Both the position numbers and the translations under genes were made by a program. The notes below the pieces were generated by a model. That model did not search any database. It worked only from the letters and a program-made list of their open reading frames with translations, and had not been told where the DNA came from. From Kiritimatiellia bacterium (GTDB lineage: Bacteria > Verrucomicrobiota > Kiritimatiellia > CAIQIC01 > JAGNIJ01), in contig JAGNIJ010000011.1 of assembly GCA_018001225.1 (NCBI GenBank), forward strand, positions 30,940-94,939: a stretch of DNA of 64,000 nt, given 5' to 3'. How positions within the stretch are numbered: the first letter of the stretch is position 1; every line of letters starts with the position of its first letter. Below are positions 50,201-59,600 of this stretch, one piece after another.

Positions 50201-51478
50201 TCATCCTTCGCGGACGATATCCGCGCCGAGGGCGCGGAGGCGCTCATCGATGCGCTCGTAGCCGCGGTCGATGACCTCGGCCTGGTCAATGACGCTCCGG
50301 CCCTTCGCGCAGAGGGCGGCGATGAGCAGGGACATGCCCGCGCGGATGTCGGGCGTGGTCAGGTGGGTGCCGTGCAGCGGGCAGGGCCCGCTGACGACGA
50401 CCCGGTGCGGGTCGCAGGGAATGATGTCCGCCCCCATCTCGATCAGGCGGTCCACGAAGTACATGCGGCTCTCGAACATCTTCTCGAAAAACAGGACCGT
50501 GCCCTTCGCCTGCGTCGCAAGGACAATGGCCACGCTCATGAGATCGGAAGGGAACTGCGGCCAGGGCCCGTCCTCGATCTTCGGGATGGCGCGGCCCAGG
50601 TCCCGCTGCACGCGCCGTTTCTGCCTCGCGGGCAAATGAAGGTCGCCGGCCTTCGCCTCCGTCTCCACGCCAAGCCGGGCAAATACCCGGAGAATCACTT
50701 CCAGGTCGCGGAGGTTGCCCGGCGCGGACACGCGCAACTCGCCACGGGTGGCCGCGGCGGCGGCGAGGAAGCTGCCAACCTCGATCAGGTCGGGGCCTAC
50801 CGTGTGTTCCGCGCCGCGGAGCGTTTTGACGCCCTGGATTTGCAGGCAATTGGTGCCCAGCCCCTCGATCCGCGCGCCCATCCGGACCAGCAGCGCGCCG
50901 AGGTCCGTCACGTGCGGCTCGCAGGCGGCGTTGAAGAGGGTGGTCTCGCCCTCCGCGAGCGTGGCCGCCATCAGCAGGTTCTCCGTCGCCGTGACGCTGG
51001 CCTCGTCGAGCAGGAAGTCCGCGCCGCGGAGCTGACGGCGGCGCAGGGTATAGCTCGTGCCGCCCTCGACGGCGATGCCCAGCGCGCGCAGGCCGTTGAA
51101 GTGCGTGTCCAGCCGGCGACGCCCGATGATGTCGCCACCCGGCGGCGGCAGCACGCAGCTCCCATGCCGCGCCGCGAGGGGCGCGGCGAGGAGAATGGAG
51201 GCGCGCACCCGGCGGCAGAGTTCAGGGTCCAGCCGCCGGCGGCGGATCGATCCGGCCTGGAGCGTAACCCGGTCGCGCTCGCGGGCCACCCCGACGCCCA
51301 CGCCTTCGAGCAGGGCCAGCATGACCTCGACGTCGCGGATGTCGGGGACGTTGCGCAGCGTCACGGGCTCGTCGGTCAGCAGGCAGGCGGCCAGCATGGG
51401 CAGGACGGCGTTCTTGTTGCCCACCGGCCGATACTCGCCGGCCAGTTTCCTCTGGCCGTGGATGATGAACCGCGACAT
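50201..51478 (-). CDS. murA: UDP-N-acetylglucosamine 1-carboxyvinyltransferase with Asp at the fosfomycin-target Cys
   Basis: 425 residues. MurA signatures are [17 protein letters not shown] at the N-terminus, [20 protein letters not shown] at the active-site loop, and [19 protein letters not shown] near the C-terminus. It transfers enolpyruvate from PEP to UDP-GlcNAc, the first step of peptidoglycan synthesis. The loop residue that is Cys115 in E. coli (PGGC) is Asp here (PGGD), the substitution found in naturally fosfomycin-resistant MurA of mycobacteria and chlamydiae. ATG at 51478 is used; the frame is open 39 bases further upstream. Confidence 0.92.
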   Translation of the reverse strand: MSRFIIHGQRKLAGEYRPVGNKNAVLPMLAACLLTDEPVTLRNVPDIRDVEVMLALLEGVGVGVARERDRVTLQAGSIRRRRLDPELCRRVRASILLAAPLAARHGSCVLPPPGGDIIGRRRLDTHFNGLRALGIAVEGGTSYTLRRRQLRGADFLLDEASVTATENLLMAATLAEGETTLFNAACEPHVTDLGALLVRMGARIEGLGTNCLQIQGVKTLRGAEHTVGPDLIEVGSFLAAAAATRGELRVSAPGNLRDLEVILRVFARLGVETEAKAGDLHLPARQKRRVQRDLGRAIPKIEDGPWPQFPSDLMSVAIVLATQAKGTVLFFEKMFESRMYFVDRLIEMGADIIPCDPHRVVVSGPCPLHGTHLTTPDIRAGMSLLIAALCAKGRSVIDQAEVIDRGYERIDERLRALGADIVREG

Positions 51479-51524
51479 GGGGCAAGGATGAACGATGGAG
51501 GCGGCAGGATGAAGCAAAAAAAGA

Positions 51525-52337
51525 CTAGAAAGGAAGCAGGCGCGCCGCCTTTCGCAGCCGCCGGTACATGAACCATTGAAGGAAGCCGCATCCCAGGACC
51601 AGGGCCACCAGCACGCCGGGCTCGGGCACGACGCCGGCTTGGTAGTCGTCGAAGGTCATCTGCTCGTCGAGCGTGGCCTCGAAAATCCCGGCCCCGAACA
51701 TCGCCACGGAGGACCCGGAGGCCAGGTCGGCGGTGATTTCCCCGTAGGTGTCGGCGTCGGAATTATAAACGCCCAGCGTAAACGAGCCGCTGACCGTGGA
51801 CCACGAGACGCTGTACTCCAGGTCGGAGTCTCGCAGGTCGTCGTCGCCCAGGTCAATGTAGGCATAGTCCGCGCCGGCGTTGGTGGAAAAGTATATCCGG
51901 GTGGCGTCGAACTCCTCCCCGTAGTCGACGCCGAAGCGGAGGATTTCGTCCGTGTCGAACGAGGAGTCATCGGTCGAGGTGCGCAGGTTGAAGCCGCAGA
52001 AGGAACCGATCCCGGAGCCGTGGTTGGCCAGGAACGTCCACTGGCCGACCGCCAGGCTGTTGGAGAGGCCGCGCCCGACGGCATACGTGCCGCTCAAGCC
52101 CCAGGAATAGAGCCCGTCCAGCGGCGCCAGGTTTTCGACGTACATGGAGCCGGGCGAACCGACTTCCAGGTTGACCCACTCCGTGAACCCCAGGCCCGGG
52201 TTGTCGCCCGGATTCCATCCGGACGGATAGGGATCGTTGTCCGCGTTGTCGGACGCCACCGGGTCGGCCCGTGCCGTGCCCGCGGCCAGCGACAGCGCGG
52301 CCAGCAGGAAGGCGATCCTGTGGGCGGTGGGCGTCAT
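51525..52337 (-). CDS. PEP-CTERM protein
   Basis: 270 residues. A signal peptide (MTPTAHRIAFLLAALSLAAG) leads to a beta-rich mature region without recognised domain. The C-terminus has VPEPG, a hydrophobic helix (VLVALVLGCGFLQWFMY) and an Arg-rich end (RRLRKAARLLPF): the PEP-CTERM signal for exosortase processing. Exosortase itself is not in the window, but the exopolysaccharide genes at 4-11 kb fit such a system. The start overlaps the upstream gene stop (ATGA). Confidence 0.88.
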   Translation of the reverse strand: MTPTAHRIAFLLAALSLAAGTARADPVASDNADNDPYPSGWNPGDNPGLGFTEWVNLEVGSPGSMYVENLAPLDGLYSWGLSGTYAVGRGLSNSLAVGQWTFLANHGSGIGSFCGFNLRTSTDDSSFDTDEILRFGVDYGEEFDATRIYFSTNAGADYAYIDLGDDDLRDSDLEYSVSWSTVSGSFTLGVYNSDADTYGEITADLASGSSVAMFGAGIFEATLDEQMTFDDYQAGVVPEPGVLVALVLGCGFLQWFMYRRLRKAARLLPF

Positions 52338-53221
52338 TCCACGTGCATCTTGTACGCGCGGGGCGAATTGGTCATGGGGATATACAGCGAGGTCCAGCCC
52401 CCGTCGCCCTCGACGACGCCCGTGCCCAGGGCGCCGCCGTCGGAGGTCGAATAGACACCCGGCGACCAGGTATCGCCCGGATACGTCGGGACCTGGTAGG
52501 CCTCGTAGAGCCGGTATACCTTGCCGGGCACGCTCAAGAATTGAATCAGCCACCAGCCCTGGGCCGAGAGGCGCGACCGCTCGAGGAAGAAATAGTCGTA
52601 GTCCAGGAACGCGAACGTCCCCGCCCGGTACTCGTCCCCGTTCGGCACGCCGTCCCCGTCGAAGTCGTCCTCCGCGTGGATGTCCGCCACCGACGCGATC
52701 GCCGGGTTCGTCGAGAGGTCCACCAGCCACTGCTCCCACTCGTCCGGCAGCCCGTCCCCGTCCGAGTCCGTCCCCGCCGTCACGTTCACCAGGATCAGGT
52801 CCCCCGGCTTCGTCACCGCCGGGATCGAATTGGTCTCCAGCAGCGTCCGTTCCCCCCAGGAATCCTGGACCACGATGGTGACGACCTCCCCCGTCCGCAC
52901 CGCCGTCCCCACGTACCGGTTCGTGTCCCGCCCGTCGTCCAGCGGCGCGTACAGCGCGAAGTTCACCCCCGGCGACAGCGATCCGTTGATCTCCTGCTCC
53001 GCGATGTCGTTCGTCCCCCGCCGCAACAGCACCGTCGCGTCCCGCATGTACGGCCATCCGAAATCGTCCAGCGCCTGGCCGTAATAGACGACCATCGGCT
53101 GGGGCATGCCGGAAAACGAGGAACGAGGAACGAGGAACGAGGAACAAAGAAGGACAAGGAACGCGGAACGCGGAACGAAAAGCCGGGAGAACCTGTTCCA
53201 TGAAATCTTGCTAAGGCTCAC
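52334..53221 (-). CDS. secreted protein with calcium-loop repeats and repeat-derived signal peptide
   Basis: 295 residues. GTG at 53221 is the start, with AAGGAG 7 bases upstream. The signal peptide core (FVPRSAFLVLLCSSFLVPRS) is encoded by 7-base GGAACGA-type repeats read from the complementary strand. The mature part contains thrombospondin-type-3-like calcium loops (DSDGDGLPDEWEQWL, DDFDGDGVPNGDEY) and ends in a small beta domain (YIPMTNSPRAYKMHVE). It is translationally coupled to the PEP-CTERM gene. Function unknown; surface-exposed by inference. Confidence 0.75.
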   Translation of the reverse strand: MSLSKISWNRFSRLFVPRSAFLVLLCSSFLVPRSSFSGMPQPMVVYYGQALDDFGWPYMRDATVLLRRGTNDIAEQEINGSLSPGVNFALYAPLDDGRDTNRYVGTAVRTGEVVTIVVQDSWGERTLLETNSIPAVTKPGDLILVNVTAGTDSDGDGLPDEWEQWLVDLSTNPAIASVADIHAEDDFDGDGVPNGDEYRAGTFAFLDYDYFFLERSRLSAQGWWLIQFLSVPGKVYRLYEAYQVPTYPGDTWSPGVYSTSDGGALGTGVVEGDGGWTSLYIPMTNSPRAYKMHVE

Positions 53222-53643
53222 AACCCTACTCCTTCCGCTTCTTCCTTCTCTTCACCGTATTAACCGAGGACACGAAGATGGCCATCAGCTCGTTCGTCTC
53301 CTCAATTAAACCGCGCATTCGCTCTTGGACAACACGGCCGCTGCCCACCAGCAAGTCCATCCAGTAGTCCGTCTCCTCGAGTTCCTGCAGGCCGCCTTCC
53401 ATCTTACTGATGAACTCGGCATCCGATCTCGCGCGGGAAGCTTCCCGATGGTGAGCGCCAGGCGAGGTTCCGCTGTTCAGCACTTGTCTTCCAAGGACTT
53501 GAGCTACACGATCGTTTTGCGGCAACGCGCAGTACATCTCAATGATGTCCAACGAGTACTGCCGCATACGCTTCTTCAGATCTCTTGGCTTCTCCTCTTC
53601 CCCGTTCATCGTTCCTCGTTCCCTGTTCCGCGTTCCCTTCATT
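53111..53643. mobile_element. IVS-family cassette bounded by inverted 7-base repeats, second copy
   Basis: The left array 53111-53182 runs GGAACGA, GGAACGA, GGAACGA, GGAACAA, then GGAACGC, GGAACGC, GGAACGA. The right array 53601-53643 has the opposite sense (CGTTCAT, CGTTCCT, CGTTCCC, then CGTTCCC). One four-helix-bundle gene lies between. The right boundary extends to within a few bases of the stop of the giant protein gene; the left one is inside the signal-peptide region of the next gene. Confidence 0.78.
53226..53609 (-). CDS. four-helix bundle protein of the 23S rRNA IVS family, second copy
   Basis: 127 residues from ATG at 53609. Family hallmark: LGRQVLNSGTSPGAHHREAS, SDAEFISKMEGGLQELEET, then DYWMDLL. 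It is a distant paralogue of the protein at 40742-41149 and more polar at its C-terminus (VKRRKKRKE). The sequence GAGGAACG directly before the ATG comes from the repeat array and could be its ribosome site. A start 33 bases earlier would add residues encoded by repeats (KGTRNRERGT). It lies in operon direction between two secreted-protein genes. Confidence 0.88.
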   Translation of the reverse strand: MNGEEEKPRDLKKRMRQYSLDIIEMYCALPQNDRVAQVLGRQVLNSGTSPGAHHREASRARSDAEFISKMEGGLQELEETDYWMDLLVGSGRVVQERMRGLIEETNELMAIFVSSVNTVKRRKKRKE

Positions 53644-56600
53644 CACCTGCTATCGAGTACGTCTGGAAGAAGATCTTGATGTCCTTGATCCCGTTGCCCG
53701 AGCCGTCGCCGTGGATGAACCGCTCGATCGCCAAATCGGGGTCGGCCAGCAGCGTCCGGCCGGGAATGATCAGCAGCCACCGCGTGTTCCACACCGACCG
53801 GCCGACCAGCCGCCCGTTGTTGTGCGTCTCGTCCTCGTCGAACTGGCCCTTGTCGTGGTACGCGCGAAGCGAGGCAAACCGGCGGATACAGGCCAGCGGC
53901 TCGGCCAGCGAGTCCATGATCGGCTGGTAGTCCGGGTTGTCGATGTCCATGCCGCCCACGTCGTACGGCAGCGGCATCGCCTGGTCCAGCACCTTCCAGT
54001 TCCGCGTCTCCAGCCCCTCCCGCGTCGGCGAGCGCATGACGTCCTGCCCCACCGGGACCAGGTAGACCCGCGGCTCGTTGGCCAGGCCCCCGCCCGTGGT
54101 GTTGGTGTTAAAGGTGACGTTGTACCCGGTGAACCAGATACCGGCGGACCGGATCTTCGTGGCCTGGTGCGTCGGGTCGTAGGCGTTGTCCCCGCCCGCG
54201 AGGTCATGACCAAAGTAGTTCTTCCCCGCCACGATGAACGTCGAGAACGGGATCACCAGGGCCGGCTCCGCGTTCGTGGAATCGCTGAACGGGATGCAGT
54301 ACCGCTTGAACTCCGGCACGGTGCGCAGATCCTCTTTGACGTGATCCTCCAGCACCTGGGCCCACGTCCCGTCGCTGGCAGCCGAGGGCGAAATACGGAA
54401 ACACTCCTGCCGCAGGGAAAACCGGCTGGTCTCCGTGTCCGGGTTGTTGAAGCCGAAGCGGCCCTTGACCACGTCCCAGTCCGCCTTCATCCGTGCCATG
54501 ATGTCCGCCAGGCCCGGCTCGCCTTCGTCAATACCCGTCTCCGGCTCGCCCAGCCACACGTAGAACCGGCCGGGCAGCCGCGCCTTGACGATGTCCTCCA
54601 GGAACTCGCTGCCGGGCGTCAGCTGCGCATCGGAGTCCAGCAGGCCCGTCTCGTAGTCGTAGGCCTTGGCGGCCAGGTAGACGTAGCGCGCGGCGAGATC
54701 GAAGGAATCCTTGTACCGCCGCAGGCCGTCGTCGCGGAAGATGCGGAAGGCGAGGTCCTGGTAGCGGTTCATCTGGATGCGCTGCGCCGCCCGCGCGCGC
54801 ACCTGCGCCCGCTGGACCAGCAGCAGTTCGCCCTCGGCGAGAAGTTTTCGCACCTGCTCGACCTGCTGCGCCAGGGCCTGGACCTGCTCCATGAGCTCCG
54901 CCTGCTTGACGTACTGCTCCTTGAGCTTGGCGAGGGTCTCCATCGTCCCCCAGTGCAGGATGTCCTGGTACTCGTTGTTCTTGAGCAGCGTCTCGAGATC
55001 GGCGTCCCACTGCGCCTGCTGCAGCTCGCGGGAGTCAATGCCGGTCTCCTTGCCCAGGTTGACGAGCACCTTGGCCCACTTCGCCGCATCCGCCCAGGCG
55101 TATGCGATCTCGCGAGGCGCCGACATCGTTCCAAGAAGATCCTCCACGCCCACCCATCCATCGAACACGGTCGGAGAGAACGACGCGGCGCCCTTCGCGT
55201 TGGCCTCCACTATTTCCGCCACTACATTCGCGATCTCGGACGCGATCTTCAGGCCGGCAATGACTTGGGCCGTCTTCTTCTGGCCCGCGATATTCGCCAC
55301 GGCGTTCGACCATTCGTTCGGGAACCGGCTGTAATCCGCCTGGCGGTGTTCCATCTCGACTTCCAACTCGTATAGCGTCTGGTTGTACTCGGCCAGCTTG
55401 GCCTCCAGGGCGTACCAGCCCTGGATCATCTCCGAGAGGGCCATCTGCAACTCGCCCTGCGCGGGCCGGCGGCCGGTCCAGGACGCCGGCTTGACCTTCA
55501 GGCCGCTGTCGCTGATGTAGACCGTTGTGGTGCCGGCCACGGCGTACGTGTTCGGGTCATGGTTCGTCAGGATGAGATAATCCTCGTAATTCACCCCGGT
55601 CCACGAGACGCCGGCCGTGAACTGGTAGTCATAGAGTGTCACCTGCATCGGCTGGCCGGTGGGCGCGCTGTGAACCAGGCTCTCGAGATCAAGGATTTGC
55701 CAATTGATCAAGTCGGGCCCTGAATAGCCCTGGGGATAGGTCCCGGAGGGCCCGATGTCATCGGGGTACGGATAGCCGTAAATCTCGATCAGCCGGTTGT
55801 GGAACTCGGTTTCGTTCTCCGCGAGCTGCTCCTGCAGCTCGTACACGGAGTCGAACTGCTCCCGCATTTTCAGCGTCGTGTTGCGCGCATAGTCGAAGGC
55901 GACGCAGGCGTTGTACAGCGCCTGCATAGCCCGGTCGTAGATCTGCTCGAAGTGCGTCTGGCCCTCGTCAATATCCGTCGGGCTGATGTCGAACGGCACC
56001 ACGTCCCGCGCGACGCCCATCGGGTTCATGCCCCGGTCGGCGTTGTCCATCTGTACCTGGACCTGGTGGAGGCCATTGGCGATCTCGTCGAGCTCGGGCA
56101 CCGTGGTCCGGTCAATCTTCTGGATGCCCTCGGGCGGCTGGTCCGCCCCGCCGACCTGGGTCATGTTGGTCAGCCGGTCGAGCAGCAGCGAGTTGGCCAC
56201 GGCCCAGTCGTACAACGCGCCCTGCCCCGCCCGGCTCGCCCAGCCCGCCAGGCCCCACGCCCGGTTCGTGTTCGAATCCCGGTAACCCGGCCACCGGACC
56301 GTTTCATCCTCCGAGTACGCCATCCGGTAGGCCCGGTTCACGATCTCCACGCCCGTCCGCGCCTTCGCCGCCGCCCCTTCCGCAAACTTCTGCTCGTCGA
56401 AGAAGTCCGTGCTCACCGGCGCGTTGCCCAGCAGCGTCGCCCCCGGCTCCGTGTGCCATGCGAAGTTGGTGTTCGACAGCAGCTCGTAGTAACCCGACAA
56501 GGCGCTCAAGTAATGTCCCCACGCGTCGCCGTGCCCCTGCGGGTACAGCCGCTTGGCGTCCTCCGCCGTGATCGTGCCCACCGTGCTCGTCGGCGAGCCG

Positions 56601-59600
56601 CGGATGTTGTAGCTGTAGGCGTACGCCGCCTCGCCCCCGTTGATCCCCGCGGTGAAGTTCCAGATCAGCCGGTTGTAGATCGGCGAGGTCTCCACCGACG
56701 GCTCCAGCGTGTCGTCCCGGCCGCGCAGCAGCGCCAGTTCCTCCTGCAACAGGTTCGGCATCTGGTTCATAAAGCAGAAGAGGCTCGTGGCGTCCGCGCC
56801 GTGCTCGTCCTCGTACAGCTCGCGCGGGAAGGCGATGGTTGGGTCCTGGGCGTCGGCGTACGCCTCGTTGCCCAGCAGCATGTACAGGTCCAGCAGCTTG
56901 CTCGCGGCGAACAGCAGCGTTTCGTTGTCCCCGCTGTCGCTGATCCCGGCCCGGATGCTGAAGTCCTCGGCGCGGTTGAGCACGGTCCGGTAGACAGGGA
57001 TCAGCCCCGCCTCGCAGGCGGCCTGGAGGTTGAGCGCGATGTCCCCCTCGTACGGCGCGCCGGCCAGGCTGATCATCGTCGCCCGCGTGTCCACGGAGTT
57101 CGCCAGCATGTTTTCCAGGCACTGCTCGAACGGGTTGATCCCGTCCATCACCCGCTGGACCCAGCCGGGAGCGAGGTTGTAGGTCCAGTCGCTCCAGTTC
57201 GTGCCGGCCGGCCCGGTCGGATCGATGCGCCGGTACCGCATGGCGAAGTAGTGGTCCGCCAGCGTGAACGGGCTGGCCCCGGCGATCGTCACCTCGTTGG
57301 TCGCGGGAATGACATCCGCGCCGTACGCGTTCCAGGTCGCGAAGTTGGTGTTGGGGATCAGGCCGCCCTCGGGCTCCTCCCAGCGCCACTGGAACTCGTA
57401 GTCCTCCAGTTGCCCCGCGAAGTCCGGGCTGGCGCGCAGGGTGAGTTGCTCGTCGAGCACGTCCTCGGGCTCGAGCACCTCGATCGCCCCGCTGTACAGT
57501 TCGGGCACGACCTGGATGATCTCCAGGCTGATCGGCAGGCCTTCCGGGACCTGCTGGCCGTTGGTGCTGTTGTTGAACGCCAGCGTGACGTAGCCCAGTC
57601 CGTTGCTCAACCCCGCGTAGAGCGCCGCGTTGACGTACGGCCCGTTCGGCTGGATCAAGGTCAGACCCTGCGGCAGGGCGTTGACCGCCGCATTCCAGGC
57701 CTGGACCGTGTCGGTATCCAGCCCCGCGGCGACGCCCTGCGCCTGCGCCTGTTCATATTCTTCCAGCAGGTTCAGCAGCAGGTAGGCGTCGCCGGTCAGC
57801 GGCTGCACGAGCTGACCCTCGATCATCAACTGGCCGTACGAGCCCTCGTCGGGGTCATAGTAGATCCGGTCGTACAACGACGGCGGCAGGCCCGGGAAGC
57901 GCACCTTGCTGCTCGTCAGTTCCCGCGCAGCCACGTCGCTTTCGATCATGGTCTGCACGACCTGGTTGCTCAAGTTCGCGCCGTGCTCCACAACGGGATC
58001 GAACAGGGTTACCGAGGGGCCCGCGTTGGTCTGCACGGACTGCTGGTAGACCACCTCGACGCTCAACTGATCCCAGATATCCGGCAGCCCGTGCGTCGGC
58101 GTGGTCAGCGTCTGCGCGATCTTCAGTTCGGGCACCTCGGCCGGCCAGGAAATCGCGTAGGTCACCGTGACGGGGACGCCAGTGGTGCCGTTGGACTGCG
58201 ACGGCGTCGGCAGCCACGGCAGCACGGCGCCCACGGCGGGCTGGTTCGACGCGGTGAGGTCCGGGAAGTAGAAGCCGGGCTGAATCTGGTAGGAGAAATG
58301 CATGAGCGCGTTGGCGGTCCCGCCGTCGTCGCCCGCGGAGCGCGCCCACCATTCGTCCTTGCGGTCGCGCCAGGCCGGCGGCTCGGTGTCGCTGTAGGTG
58401 TTCGCGCAGGGCGGCAGGGCCGCCAGCGGCATGGGCGGCAGGATCGGCAGCCCGGCCTCGAGGGGATACTCGAACCGGTACTGCAGGTTCGTGCGCGCCA
58501 CGCCGAACAGGGACATCTTCGGCCGCGCGGTGTCGGGATCGAGGTAGTCCACCAGCACGAACGGCGCCGAGCTGGCCGCCGTGTTCAGGTCGTCGCGCAG
58601 CGCGTAGGCCACGCCGCCGAGCACCAGGGCGTGCTCCTCGTTCGGGTTGTAGCCGGGCCGCGAGGAATCGTTCTGGTAGTAGATGCTGTCGTCAGCCAGC
58701 ACGGTGACCGTATCCGCGGGCGCCGGCCGCCCGGGCTGGACCCAGGCCGCCCCCAGGACCGCGCCGTCCAGGTTATTGGTGCCGCCGTCCAGGAGTACCG
58801 CGTCGTCGACGCCTCGCTCGAACGGGTAGTACGCCACCAGGTGCTCCTCGGTCCCCTGCAGGCGGGAAAGCCACAGGCCCCCGATATCGCCCGCCGTCCG
58901 GGCGACGCTCCAGACCCGCACCTCGGCCACGCGCCCGTCCAGGTGGTTCACGTTCATCGCCGTCGCCGCGCCGATGACAAGGTTGCTGTCGCAGGGGTTG
59001 AGCGGGAGCGTGCCGGCGGCCTGCTGGGCGGCCAACCGGCCCCCGAGGTACCCGGCCATCACGCCGCCCACCTCGTAGGTCACGGCCGCATGAATCCATT
59101 CCCCGGTGACCAGGGTGCCCCACGTCAGCGTCTGGGCGTTGTGCTCCGCGTCCATGAATACCGCGGTGAGCGAATCGTCCGACGTGCCCAGGCTGAAGCC
59201 GGCCGCGCCGACGCCGGTCGAGACCATGGATACGATGGCGCGGCGCCCGGCGATCGAGTCGAGCCGGAACCACGCCTCGACCGTCAGCTCGTTTTCACGC
59301 TGGAACAGCGGGCTGTTGGGAACCGCGACGGCATCCGCGACGCCGTCGAAGTCCAGCGCGTCGTCGGTGTCCTCGATCTGGTCGCCGTTGCTGCCCAGGC
59401 CGCTGGCGATCACGATCTCGGGCATCCCCGTCGGCCACGCACAGGCGTACTGGCTGACCCACGAAGGATAGTAGACCGTCGGCATGCCGTCCTGCCGGCT
59501 CGGATTGGCCCACCAGACCTCCAGCGTGTTCGTGTTGACGGCAAAGACATAGGACTCGGCCTCCGGGTTTTCCTCGGTCGGGTAGTTGTACCGGTTGACG

